Below, piece after piece: positions 17,358-26,223 of a stretch of 64,000 nt of DNA (the first letter of the stretch is position 1; each line of letters begins with the position of its first letter). The notes beneath the pieces were generated by a model. It worked only from the letters and a program-made list of their open reading frames with translations. It was not told the DNA's origin and did no database searches. A program made the position numbers and the translations under genes. The stretch covers positions 868,001 through 932,000 of the forward strand of contig NZ_CP146022.1 in NCBI RefSeq assembly GCF_036967205.1, given 5' to 3'. The stretch comes from Streptomyces sp. Q6. Its GTDB lineage: Bacteria > Actinomycetota > Actinomycetes > Streptomycetales > Streptomycetaceae.

Positions 17358-17443
17358 CGCACCCCCAACGGTCGGATCGGACGTCACCGCACATCCAACC
17401 GCCACCACCAACAACCCGGCGAACCTTCCCGGTCAGGGCACTA

Positions 17444-18604
17444 GGGGCATCCCTCGGCACCATCACCGAACTCTTCTACCGCCGCATGTTCGAGGAACGG
17501 CCCGAACTGTTGCGCGACTTGTTCAACCGGGCGAACCAGGCGAACGGCGCCCAGCGTGAGGCGCTCGCCGGCGCCGTCGCCGCCTTCGCGACCGCGCTGG
17601 TGGACCACCCGGACGAGCGCCCGGACGCCGTCCTGGGCCGCATCGCGAACAAGCACGCCTCGCTCGGCATCACCTCCAACCAGTACACGCTGGTCGCCCG
17701 CCACCTTCTGGGAGCCGTCGCCCAGGTCCTCGGTGACGCCGTGACCCCTGAGGTGGCGGCCGCCTGGGACGAGGTCTACTGGCTCATGGCCAACGCTCTC
17801 ATCGCCATGGAGGCGCGCCTGTACGCGCAGGCGCAGGTCAAGGACGGTGCCGTCTGGCAGACCATGGAGGTCAGCGACCGCCACGAGGAGACCCCCGACG
17901 CGGTCTCCCTCGTCCTGCGACGCGCCGACGGGGCACCGACCGGCCCCGTCGTCCCCGGCCAGTACGTCAGCGTGCGGGTCGAACTGCCCGACGGGGCACA
18001 CCAGATACGGCAGTACAGCCTCTCCTCGGCCCCTGGCCTCAAGACCTGGCGCATCACCGTCAAGCGGGAGCACTCCCCCGGCGGCAGCGTTCCCGAGGGT
18101 GAGGTCTCCTCGTGGCTGCACGCCCACGCCCGCCCCGGCGACACGCTCCAGGTCTCCCTCCCCTTCGGCGACCTCCTGCTCGACCAGGGTGACGGCCCGT
18201 TGCTGCTCGCCTCGGCGGGCATCGGCATCACCCCCATGCTGGCGATGCTGGAGCACCTGGCCACTGTCTCGCCCGACCGACCCGTCACCGTCGTCCACGC
18301 GGACCGCTCCCCCGCCGATCACGCCCACCGGCTCGAACTCGTCGAACTGACCGAGCGGCTCCCGCACGCCTCACTACACGTGTGGTACGAGGACATCGAC
18401 CACCCGGACGCCGTCGCGGTCCATGTGAACGAGGGCCTGACCGACATCGCCCGCCTTTCCCCCGCGCCCGACACCACGGCATTCCTGTGCGGCCCCCTGG
18501 CCTTCATGAAGGCCGTCCGCACGGACCTGCTCGACCACGGCCTGAGTCCCCGGTCGATCCACTACGAGGTGTTCGGCCCCGACCTGTGGCTCAGCAAACC
18601 GTGA
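17444..18604 (+). pseudogene. hmp: 5'-truncated flavohemoglobin (nitric oxide dioxygenase)
   Basis: Sequence from 17444 encodes a flavohemoglobin lacking its first residues: globin domain ('ITELFYRRMFEERPELLRDL', including the Tyr equivalent to Tyr29 of E. coli Hmp), FAD-binding domain ('IRQYSLSSAP', about residue 190) and NAD-binding domain ('ASAGIGITPMLAMLE', 'FLCGPLAFMKAV'). The enzyme turns NO and O2 into nitrate. The IS630 right end lies at the point where about 20 N-terminal codons should be. No start codon precedes the Tyr; the first in-frame ATG (about 17486) is just after it and would delete helix A and most of B. It is therefore probably inactive. The downstream tetR gene overlaps its stop (GTGA). 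Confidence 0.8.
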
Positions 18605-19272
18605 CCACCGACCTGCCGCCGGGCCCGAAACCCGCGGAGGCACTGCGCGCCGACGCCGAGCGCAACCGCCAGCGCATCCTGGCGGCGGCCCACCGCCTCT
18701 TCTCCCGCGAAGGGCTCGGTGTCTCGATGACAGCTGTCGCACACGAAGCCGACGTCGGCAACGCCACCCTGTTCCGTCGCTTCGCCACCAAGGAACTCCT
18801 CATCGAAGCCGTGTTCAAGGACCGCGTCGACGTCTACAACAACCTCGTGACCACCTGCTCGAAAAACCCGGACCCCTGGCAGGGCTTCACTGACTACGTC
18901 CAGTGCGTCTGCACCTTGCAAGCCTCGGATCCGGCCTTCCTCGAAGTCCTGACCCTCACATTCCCCGATGGCACCGTGGAGACCCGACGTGCCGAAGCGG
19001 AGCGTCATGTCCTCGACCTCATCTCCCAGGCCAAGGAGATCGGTCATCTGCGCCAGGACTTCAGCGAGCGCGACCTCACCATCCTGCTGATGGCCAACTC
19101 CGGTGTCCTGCGCGCGGCAGGCGCGACCTCCGATGCCTCGCGCCGGCTCACCGCACAACTGCTGCGCGCCTACGCCACCAGGGACGCGCCCCCCGTCGCC
19201 CTGCCCAAGGCACCACCGCGTGCGGAGCTCTACCACGCCATGATCCGTCTCCTACGGGGACACTCCACTTGA
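18601..19272 (+). CDS. TetR-family regulator coupled to the flavohemoglobin gene
   Basis: A 223-residue TetR protein. The N-terminal DNA-binding domain lies at about 18-65 ('RILAAAHRLFSREGLGVSMT' and 'VGNATLFRRFATKELLIEAV'), followed by an all-helical ligand domain ('FLEVLTLTFPDG'). The start is GTG 18601, overlapping the hmp stop (GTGA), which removes a long unnatural N-terminal extension. It probably controls the hmp operon; the signal is unknown. Since hmp has lost its 5' end, this gene may also have lost its promoter. A strong hairpin follows at 19284-19323. Confidence 0.85.
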   Translation: MTTDLPPGPKPAEALRADAERNRQRILAAAHRLFSREGLGVSMTAVAHEADVGNATLFRRFATKELLIEAVFKDRVDVYNNLVTTCSKNPDPWQGFTDYVQCVCTLQASDPAFLEVLTLTFPDGTVETRRAEAERHVLDLISQAKEIGHLRQDFSERDLTILLMANSGVLRAAGATSDASRRLTAQLLRAYATRDAPPVALPKAPPRAELYHAMIRLLRGHST

Positions 19273-19283
19273 CCCGTCCCGCC

Positions 19284-19323
19284 CATGCTGTGGCCCCGGG
19301 CCCCTGTCCGGGGCCACAGCATG
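19284..19323. terminator. Terminator after the tetR gene
   Basis: A perfect 16-bp stem, CATGCTGTGGCCCCGG (19284-19299) with CCGGGGCCACAGCATG (19308-19323), and an 8-nt loop, 12 bp after the stop. Confidence 0.8.
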
Positions 19324-19429
19324 GCGGCCGCCGCTCGTTCACCGCTGCGGGACCTCGACACGGCCGATACCGGCTCACTCCCCAGGCCAAAGCCCACGGA
19401 TGCCGAGGCGGGGCGGGCGCGGACGCAAC

Positions 19430-19612
19430 CACCCGCAGGCAATCGACGCGATCGCCTGGACGCTCCAGAGAGGCTCGCGATAGTGCGCCTCCCGGCGGAG
19501 TACGGCTCGTGGCACGGCCGGCCCGCCACCAGCGATGGCGGACCCGTCGTCGATCATCGAGCCTCTTCCAAGCTGGCGGCGTTGACCGCGAGTTGGACAA
19601 GCCTGCGCAATG
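19430..19612 (+). pseudogene. Decayed IS5-type transposase fragment (tentative)
   Basis: Pieces in different frames resemble the N-terminal region of IS5-type transposases: 'AIDAIAWTLQRGSR', then 'LPAEYGSWHG', then, after a frame change, 'ELDKPAQ'. There is no intact frame. I read it as a short remnant between the hmp-tetR unit and the IS110 gene. The evidence is only pattern resemblance. Confidence 0.35.
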
Positions 19613-19680
19613 ACGAAGCTCCTGGTAGACGGGTTCTCGACCAAGATCACCCGTGTCTGCCAGGAGTTTCAATGACGATG

Positions 19681-20889
19681 TCAAGCTGCCTGTGCGAGCT
19701 GCGGCGCGGCGGCGGTGAAGACCCGGTGGTCGCGCAGGAGTGCCCACAGGACGCTCGCGCGTCGGCGGGCCAGGGCGATGACGGCCTGGACGTGCTTGCA
19801 GCCTTCGCCGCGCTTCTTGAGGTAGAAGTCCCGGTTCGGACCGTCTCGCATGATGCTGATCTGTGCGGACAGATAGAACACTCGGCGCAGGCGGCGGCTA
19901 TAGCGTTTGGGGCGGTGCAGGTTGCCCGTGCGGCGCCCGGAATCCCGGGGCACGGGTACCAGTCCGGCAGCAGATGCGAGGTGGCCGGCGTCAGCGTAGG
20001 ACGCCAGGTCCCCTGCTGCGACGACGAAATCCGCGCCCAGGATCGGGCCCATCCCCGGCAGGGACTCGATGATCTCTGCTTGCGGATGCGTGCGGAACGC
20101 CGCCTTGATCCGTTGATCGGTCCGCTTGATCCGGTCGTCCAGCGCCAGGACTTCGGTGGCCAAGTCCGCGACGATCTGGGCTGCGATGTCCTCGCCGGGC
20201 AGCACGGTGTGCTGGGCTGCGGCAGCCTCCAGCGCCGTGGCGGCCACCGCATCGGAACTGCGTACGCTGCGGTTGGCCAGCCATGCGGACAGGCGCGTCC
20301 GGCCGCGGCGGCGGATGGCCTGCGGGGTCTGATAGCCGGTCAGCAGAACCAGTGCACCCTTGTGGCTGGAGTAGTCGAAGGCCCGCTCCAGCGCGGGGAA
20401 GACGCCGGTGAGGACGTCGCGCAGCCGATTGATCATCCGCACCCGGTCGGCAACCATGTCGGTGCGGTGCGCGGTCAGCAACGCGAGATCAGCAGCGAGC
20501 TGTGCAGGTACGAGGATCGTGGTGAAGTCGCGGCGCTGGCGGGCTGTTTCAGCGATGACATAGGCGTCACGGGCGTCGGTCTTGGCCTCGCCCCGATAGG
20601 CCCCAGCCATGCGGTTGACAGTGCGACCGGGCACATAGACGGCCTGCTGACCGTGGGCTGCGAGCAGTGCCAGCAGAAGTGCCGAGGTGGTGCCGGAGAT
20701 GTCCACCGCCCAGTGGATCTCGTCCGCGAGATCGAGGATTTCGCCGATCGCGGTCAGGATCGCCGACTCGTCGTTGTCGATCTTCTTGGACCATAGGGTT
20801 GCTCCGGTCTCATCCACCACCGATCCCCAGTGGTGGCCCTTGCCCGCGTCGATGCCGGCCCATAACCGGACCCGCCTGCTGATGTCCAC
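19681..20889 (-). CDS. IS110-family transposase
   Basis: A 402-residue transposase of the IS110 type (DEDD nuclease plus serine transposase domain). The N-terminal DEDD part begins 'LWAGIDAGKGHHWGSVVD' and has 'GEAKTDARDAYVIAETAR' about residue 110. The C-terminal IS116/IS110/IS902 part shows 'SLPGMGPILGADFVVAAGD' and 'RDSGRRTGNLHRPKRYSRR'. GTG 20889 is chosen because it follows GAGGAG; the in-frame ATG at 20979 has no ribosome site. These elements normally lack inverted repeats, and I could not define the ends. The gene appears intact. Confidence 0.9.
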   Translation of the reverse strand: MDISRRVRLWAGIDAGKGHHWGSVVDETGATLWSKKIDNDESAILTAIGEILDLADEIHWAVDISGTTSALLLALLAAHGQQAVYVPGRTVNRMAGAYRGEAKTDARDAYVIAETARQRRDFTTILVPAQLAADLALLTAHRTDMVADRVRMINRLRDVLTGVFPALERAFDYSSHKGALVLLTGYQTPQAIRRRGRTRLSAWLANRSVRSSDAVAATALEAAAAQHTVLPGEDIAAQIVADLATEVLALDDRIKRTDQRIKAAFRTHPQAEIIESLPGMGPILGADFVVAAGDLASYADAGHLASAAGLVPVPRDSGRRTGNLHRPKRYSRRLRRVFYLSAQISIMRDGPNRDFYLKKRGEGCKHVQAVIALARRRASVLWALLRDHRVFTAAAPQLAQAA

Positions 20890-21096
20890 GCTCGCTCCTC
20901 GTGCCGTGAGACTCGCCCGTCGGCCCGAGGAACACCCCGCCGTCAGCTCCGTAAACAGCGACAAGATCGCAGATTTCAATCAGCAGCCAGGGCGCCCCGA
21001 AGAACCGGGCGGCCACTCCTGGCGAGCCACTGAAGACAGCTTCGCGTAAGCCACACCCGGCCCTCCCGGGCCAGCCAACAACTTACGGAGCTCCGC

Positions 21097-21850
21097 GTGC
21101 TGTCTACCCGCCCTCGATCGACTTGTCCACCCGCGCTCTGCGGTTCCTGGCCGGACAACTGACAACCAGGCGCCGGGACATCGGGACCCGGTGGCGACGG
21201 CTTCCCGTGGCACGGCAGGCCCTGCTCGCCCTGGCCCACCTGCGGTGCGGCGACACTTACGCACGGCTCGCCGCCAGGTTCGGCATCGGGATCGCAACCG
21301 CCTACCGCTACATACGTGAAGCCATCGAGGTCCTGACCGCCCTCGCCCCGACCCTGACCGAGGCGATGAGGACCATCCGCACGAAGGCGTTCGTCATCCT
21401 CGACGGCACCCTGCTGCCCATAGATCCCATCGCCGCCGACACCCCTACTACTCTGGAAAACACAAACGCCACGGCATGAACGTCCAGGTCCTCACCGATC
21501 CGTTCGGACGGCTGCTCTGGGCCTCACCAGCCCTGCCCGGCTCGACCCACGACCTCACCGCCGCCCGACAGCACGGGATACTCGACGCCCTCGCCGCAGC
21601 GGGCCTCAAGGGCTGGGCGGACAGGGCGTATCAAGGCGCTGACAGACTCGTCCGCGTCCCGTTCCGTCGCCGCCGCCTCAAGCATTGGAAGCGTCGCCAC
21701 AACACCACCCACGCCAAGATCCGCTGTGTCGGTGAGCAGGCCATGGCCATGCTCAAGGGCTGGCGGCTCCTGCGGAAACTCCGCTGCGGCACCAACCGCG
21801 TCACCAACATCGTGAAGGCCGTCCTCGTCCTTCACCACGCATCAGCGTGA
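21097..21850 (+). pseudogene. Frameshifted IS5-type DDE transposase
   Basis: Two overlapping frames together give one transposase: 'STRALRFLAGQLTTRRRD' and an HTH ('YARLAARFGIGIATAYRYI') in the first (21123-21479), and the DDE_4-type core ('MNVQVLTDPFGRLLW', 'GSTHDLTAARQHG', 'WADRAYQGA') in the second (21476-21850). A missing base near 21450 ('ADTP' should be followed by YYSGKHKRHG) causes the break. A second missing base near 21105 separates GTG 21097 from the rest. Some IS5 relatives use programmed -1 shifting, but no typical slippery heptamer is seen, so decay is more likely. Confidence 0.75.
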
Positions 21851-22095
21851 GGTTGGAAAGAGCTCACTGGACGGGGCCACCGGCACCCTCAAGAGCCCTT
21901 GCCACCGCCGCGGTCGATCCCTTGCCCCGGACGATCACCCTGCGCGGCCGCGCACCCATCTCAGCAAGAGGTTGACGGACCGTCAGGAAAGTCAGCAAGC
22001 CGTCAGCATGCACCCTGGCTCACCTGACAACACTCGACCAAAGGTGCGACGCACCCAAACTTCCGGAACTGCACTCTGACCAGCTAAAACACCTG

Positions 22096-22551
22096 CTATG
22101 CGAGGCAGCGCGTACGCGGTGCCCTTGACACGGCGAAGAACATCATGAACGCGAAGACGCCGAGCGAGTGGCCGCGCGGGCCGAACCTGCGGGCGTACAC
22201 GCCCGCGCCGACGACGGCGAGGAACGCCAGGTCGCGGGCGACCGGCACGCTGTGCAGCCCGGCCGCGAGCGCCAGGACCGGGAGGCCGACGACGGGCAGC
22301 AGCGCCGTCGTCACGGCCTGGCCGCGCACCGTCGGATCGGCCACCGTGAACAGGGCCAGCAGCGCGGCGAGGCCGCCGGTGATGGCCGCCACCAGTGAGT
22401 GCCCGCTCGCGCCGCACAGTGCGACGGCGAGCCCGATGCCGAGGACGGCTCGGCTCGCGAACCGCAGCCGCATCCGTCCCGGATCCGGTGCCACGAACGC
22501 CCTCTTCAGCAACTTGCCCCGCCCCTTACGTACTCGGTTCTTCGCGGACAT
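22096..22551 (-). pseudogene. 3'-truncated FUSC-like membrane protein
   Basis: From ATG 22551 the product starts 'MSAKNRVRKGRGKLLKRAF' and continues with three to four hydrophobic helices ('LGIGLAVALCGASGHSLVAAI', 'LFTVADPTVRGQAVTTALLP', 'HSLGVFAFMMFFA'), a pattern seen at the N-terminus of fusaric-acid-resistance (FUSC) or aromatic-acid exporter proteins, which have about 600-700 residues. After about residue 137 the frame leaves the family and stops within a few codons. The break near 22130 borders the IS-rich zone, so the rest was probably lost in a rearrangement. Confidence 0.6.
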
Positions 22552-22996
22552 GAGAAAGGCGCCGCGGAGATCCTCGGGGGATCCGCAGCGCCATCGACCC
22601 GCCCATCTCAGCACCTGACGGGCTGATGGTTCAACAGGGGCTGAAAGCCCTGAGCCAATGGTCCAGTGCGCGTCGGCGCGGCTCGGCCACGACCGGGCCA
22701 ACGGACCATCCCGGGCCGGACCGAATCAGGAGGCCCGGGATCGGCGCGTCCGCGGCTCGGTCGCGATGGAGCGGTCGAAGCCCGCACAGAAGGCCGTGCC
22801 CTCGGCGGGGGCGACGGCGATCCACCCTCGCCCGAAACTCGCATGCAACATGCGGGAATCAGTCCCAAACTAGCGGTCCCCGGGCGCGTTCCTGGAGAAG
22901 AAGTGCAGATACAACGTGCAAGAGGGTTGACGCTGTTGCGGAATATGGACAACGATCCCGCATGCCGCAACTCAGTTTCACCGAGAGGACAGAGCA
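22552..22996. other. Regulatory region upstream of the sugar importer
   Basis: About 445 bp between the truncated FUSC gene and the first permease gene. It shows GCATGC-containing dyads near 22840-22857 and 22955-22970, a -35-like TTGACG at 22927 and the candidate operator at 22935-22971. No gene is supported. Confidence 0.5.
22935..22971. promoter_or_regulatory. Candidate IclR-type operator before the sugar importer
   Basis: A partly symmetric site GTTGCGGAATATGGACAAC (22935-22953), and GTTGCGG is matched by its inverse CCGCAAC at 22965-22971. IclR-family operators are often of the form GTTGCG...CAAC. It overlaps the likely promoter. The regulator at the end of the operon (26210-27013) is IclR-type, so autoregulation is plausible. 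Confidence 0.4.
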
Positions 22997-23926
22997 ATGA
23001 GTACCGCCGCACCCCCCGAGCCCGCCGCGCGTCCCCGCGCGCGGCACGGCGGGCGTCTGTCCAACGGCGCCTTCGCGCTGCTGCTCACCGCGCCGGGCCT
23101 CGCCCTGTTCGCGGCGATCATCGTCTACCCGCTGGTGTCGGCGCTGTTCACCGGCTTCTTCAAGCAGGATCTCCGTCTTCCGGGACGGGAGTTCGTCGGC
23201 CTGGAGAACTTCACGTACTGGCTGGACGGCGACTTCCTCACGATCCTCAAGCAGACGCTGGTCTTCACCGTCGGCGCGACGATCGTCCCGTTCGTCATCG
23301 GCTTCGCGCTGGCGCTCGCGCTCAACACGGGCCTGAAGGGCAGCGGCTTCCTGCGCGGCCTCTTCCTGTTCCCGTGGGTGATCCCGGGTGTCGTGGTCTC
23401 GTTCCTCTGGATGTGGATCTTCAACGCCAACTACGGCGTGCTGAACGGGATCCTCATGGACACCGGGATCATCGACGAGTCCGTGACCTGGCTCGGGCAG
23501 CCCGGCACGGCGATGCTCGCCGTCATCATCACCAAGACCTGGGCCAGCTTCCCCTGGATGATGGTGATGCTCCTGGCCGGTCTCCAGACCGTGCCGAAGG
23601 AGCTGCACGAGGCCGCCTCGATGGACGGGGCCGGTGCGGTGCGCCGCTTCGTCGCCGTCACCTGGCCGCAGGTCCGCGGCGTCGCCTCGATCGTGCTGCT
23701 CCTCGAATTCATCTGGAACTTCCAGCACTTCGACACCATCTACGTGCTCACCGGCGGCGGCCCCGCGGGCGCCACGGAGACCTTCGCGACCGCCGTGTAC
23801 CAGTCCGCCTTCAAGGGCTTCGACCTCGGCCGGGCGACGGCCCTGGGCGGCCTGTGGATGCTGCTGCTCCTCGTCCTCGTCGCCGTCTACCTCAGGATCA
23901 CCGAGCGGAAGGGCGACGCCCGATGA
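22997..23926 (+). CDS. Sugar ABC transporter permease (MalF type)
   Basis: A 309-residue permease of the carbohydrate-uptake CUT1 type with six membrane helices (first about 28-50, 'LTAPGLALFAAIIVYPLV'). The cytoplasmic EAA loop that docks on the ATPase is visible as 'ELHEAASMDGAGAVRRF' (about 205-221). ATG 22997 follows GAGAGGA. It overlaps the next permease by ATGA. No ATPase gene is present; CUT1 systems of streptomycetes usually share the MsiK ATPase encoded elsewhere. Confidence 0.92.
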   Translation: MSTAAPPEPAARPRARHGGRLSNGAFALLLTAPGLALFAAIIVYPLVSALFTGFFKQDLRLPGREFVGLENFTYWLDGDFLTILKQTLVFTVGATIVPFVIGFALALALNTGLKGSGFLRGLFLFPWVIPGVVVSFLWMWIFNANYGVLNGILMDTGIIDESVTWLGQPGTAMLAVIITKTWASFPWMMVMLLAGLQTVPKELHEAASMDGAGAVRRFVAVTWPQVRGVASIVLLLEFIWNFQHFDTIYVLTGGGPAGATETFATAVYQSAFKGFDLGRATALGGLWMLLLLVLVAVYLRITERKGDAR

Positions 23927-24843
23927 CCTCCACGACCACCTCCCCCCTGTCCGGCACGGAGCCGCTGAAGTCGGTGGCCACGCGCACCGGCGGCTCGACG
24001 CGACGCCGGATCCGCAAGGACCTGCTGCGCTCCCGCGTCGCCGCCTGGTCGGCGGTCCTGGTGATCGGCGCCTTCGGGATGGCGCCGGTGTACTGGCTGC
24101 TCGTCACGGCCCTGAGCCCCACGGACCAGGCCTTCCAGTTCCCGCCGAAGCTGATCCCCACCGAGATCACCTTCCACAACTTCTCCGCGCTCGCCGAGAA
24201 CGACCAGCTCCTGAAGTACCTGGTCAACTCGATGATCGTCGCGACGATCACCGCGGTGCTCAGCGTGGTCGTCGCCACGTACATGGGCTACTCGTTCTCC
24301 AAGTTCCGCTACCGCGGCCGCCGTTCGCTGATGCACCTGGTGCTCGCGTCCCAGATGTTCCCGCAGGCGCTGCTTCTGGTGACGCTCTACACGGTGTTCT
24401 CCAGCTTCGGTCTGCTGAACACGTACACCGCACTGGTGCTCTCGTTCACGACGTTCACGATGCCGCTGTGCGTCTGGATGCTGAAGGGCATCTTCGACAC
24501 CATCCCGGACGCCCTCCTGGAAGCAGCCTCCATCGACGGCGCCTCGCGCTGGCGGACGCTGCACTCGATCGTGGCGCCGCTCGCGGCCCCCGGCATGATC
24601 GCCGCCGGCCTCTTCGCCTTCGTACGCGGCTGGAACGACTTCATCTTCGCGCTGACGCTGGCCGACAAGGAGAAGCAGACGCTGCCGCCCGGCCTCGTGT
24701 CCACGTACATCGGTGAGTTCCAGACCGCCTGGCCCGAGCTGATGGCCGCGTCGCTCGTCGTGTCGATCCCCGTGGTCGTCGCCTTCATGTTCTTGCAGCG
24801 CTACCTCGTCGGCGGGATGACCGCCGGCTCGGTCAAGAGCTGA
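23923..24843 (+). CDS. Sugar ABC transporter permease (MalG type)
   Basis: A 306-residue permease, partner of the preceding one. It has six helices and the EAA loop 'DALLEAASIDGASRWRTL' (about 195-212), and ends 'VGGMTAGSVKS', a typical MalG-type C-terminus. ATG 23923 overlaps the stop of the upstream gene (ATGA), giving coupled translation. A basic segment ('TRRRIRKDLLRSR') precedes the first helix. Confidence 0.92.
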   Translation: MTSTTTSPLSGTEPLKSVATRTGGSTRRRIRKDLLRSRVAAWSAVLVIGAFGMAPVYWLLVTALSPTDQAFQFPPKLIPTEITFHNFSALAENDQLLKYLVNSMIVATITAVLSVVVATYMGYSFSKFRYRGRRSLMHLVLASQMFPQALLLVTLYTVFSSFGLLNTYTALVLSFTTFTMPLCVWMLKGIFDTIPDALLEAASIDGASRWRTLHSIVAPLAAPGMIAAGLFAFVRGWNDFIFALTLADKEKQTLPPGLVSTYIGEFQTAWPELMAASLVVSIPVVVAFMFLQRYLVGGMTAGSVKS

Positions 24844-24874
24844 CCCCCCACTCTCGTTCGCTCCGCCGCTCCTC

Positions 24875-24911
24875 TCTTTCCGTACTCGCACGCTTCTTTC
24901 CGTACTCGCAC
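24875..24911. repeat. Two 17-bp direct repeats between permease and binding-protein genes
   Basis: TCTTTCCGTACTCGCAC occurs at 24875-24891 and again at 24895-24911, just before the ribosome site of the binding-protein gene. It may be a slippage duplication in the leader; no function is evident. Confidence 0.85.
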
Positions 24912-24921
24912 TGGAGACACC

Positions 24922-26223
24922 ATGACCACCTCTGGCATCAGCCGGCGCAACGCTCTTCGGATGTTCGGCATCGGCGCGCTCGGCGTGGCCGGCGCCGGAG
25001 CGCTCGGCGCCTGCGCCCCGTCCGGCGGCAGCACCACCTCCGGCGGGGGCGACACGAAGTCCAAGAACTTCGACTTCTCCTCCTGGTCCCTGAACGAGGC
25101 GACCGCCAAGCCCGCCATCGAGAAGATCATCGCGGCCTGGGAGAAGGCCGAGAAGTCGAAGATCCGCACGGTCTCGTACCCCTACAACGAGTACCTGAGC
25201 CAGCTCACGCTCAAGCTCGGCGGCGGCGAGACCACCGGCGCGGTGCACCTCGACATGGCGTGGCTCGGCACGGTGGCGCAGATGGGCAAGCTCGCCGACC
25301 TCGGCTCCGTGGCCGGGAAGGGCGGCTACACCGATGTGGCGCTGAACAGCGGCAAGTTCGACGGCACCCAGTACGGCCTGCCGTGGAACACCGGCTCGAT
25401 CGGCCTGATCGCCAACGCCAAGCTCCTCAAGAAGGCCGGGATCAAGGAACACCCCACGACCATCGAGGAGTTCGAGGCCACGCTGCGCGAGCTGAAGGGC
25501 CTGGGCGGCGGGATCGTCCCCTACGCCGCGGCCACCAAGGTCGCCCAGCTCAAGGACATCTTCCCGTGGATGCAGACCTTCGGCTGCACCCTCGTGGACG
25601 GCGACAAGGTGACCATAGGCGACGACGCCTCCATCGACGCGCTCACCTGGTACAAGAAGCTGCACGACGCGAAGCTGATCGCGGCGGACGTGGACCGCTT
25701 CGACGCGCGCGCCCTGTTCGGGCAGGGCAAGGCCGCGTTCTACGACGACGCGATCATCGGCAAGGGCGTGACCTCCGCGCAGTCCAAGGACAAGACGCTG
25801 GCCGAGGCGATGCAGCCGGTGCCGCGCCCGGTGCTGCGCGCCGGTGACTCGCCGCGCGCCCTGCTGTGGGGCGGCGTCATCGCCGTCGTGAAGGGCAAGG
25901 GGCAGGACGCGGCGACGGAGTTCGCGCTGCACACCACCTCGGACCGGGCCACCACGTCCCAGTACTTCGCGGACCTTGCCCTGCCGCCGTCCACCACGGC
26001 GGGCCTCGCCGATCCGAAGGTCGCGCAGGACACGTTCACCACGGAGTGGACCGAGAAGATCACCAAGACGGCGACCGGTAGCCCCTTCTGGCGGTTCGCG
26101 CAGAACGCGCAGATCGAGGAGGCGGTGGCCAAGCAGGTGCAGGCCGCGCTGGTCGGCAAGGCGTCGCCGAAGGACGCGATGAAGCAGGCCGGCAAGGAGG
26201 TCGCCGACCTTGTCAAGCGCTGA
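24922..26223 (+). CDS. Sugar-binding lipoprotein of the ABC importer (Tat-type signal)
   Basis: A 433-residue extracellular solute-binding protein (family 1). The signal has a twin-arginine motif ('SRRNALRMF') and a lipobox ('ALGACA', Cys about residue 33), so it is probably exported folded by Tat and then lipid-anchored. The mature part shows the typical 'WSLNEATAKPAIEKIIAAWE' start and 'YGLPWNTGSIGLIANAKLLK' hinge area. The sugar cannot be told: no glycosidase is next to it. It ends 13 nt into the IclR gene, with which it overlaps. Confidence 0.9.
   Translation: MTTSGISRRNALRMFGIGALGVAGAGALGACAPSGGSTTSGGGDTKSKNFDFSSWSLNEATAKPAIEKIIAAWEKAEKSKIRTVSYPYNEYLSQLTLKLGGGETTGAVHLDMAWLGTVAQMGKLADLGSVAGKGGYTDVALNSGKFDGTQYGLPWNTGSIGLIANAKLLKKAGIKEHPTTIEEFEATLRELKGLGGGIVPYAAATKVAQLKDIFPWMQTFGCTLVDGDKVTIGDDASIDALTWYKKLHDAKLIAADVDRFDARALFGQGKAAFYDDAIIGKGVTSAQSKDKTLAEAMQPVPRPVLRAGDSPRALLWGGVIAVVKGKGQDAATEFALHTTSDRATTSQYFADLALPPSTTAGLADPKVAQDTFTTEWTEKITKTATGSPFWRFAQNAQIEEAVAKQVQAALVGKASPKDAMKQAGKEVADLVKR

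Larger units (their letters stand above)
15702..17441. mobile_element. IS630-family element, 1740 bp, with a passenger gene
   Basis: Perfect 30-bp terminal inverted repeats lie at 15702-15731 (begins GTGCCCTGACCGGGAAGG) and 17412-17441. TA dinucleotides flank both ends (15700-15701, 17442-17443), as expected for IS630, which duplicates TA. Inside are a minus-strand DDE transposase and a convergent plus-strand gene unrelated to transposition. The right end abuts a flavohemoglobin gene that has lost its start. Intact ends and transposase suggest recent activity. Confidence 0.92.

Noticed and set aside
19285-20796. 503-codon plus-strand ORF
   Set aside because: It is the antisense of the IS110 transposase plus intergenic DNA.
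21440-21480. Programmed frameshift in the IS5-type transposase
   Set aside because: No clear slippery heptamer and a second frame break exists near the start; decay is the simpler reading.
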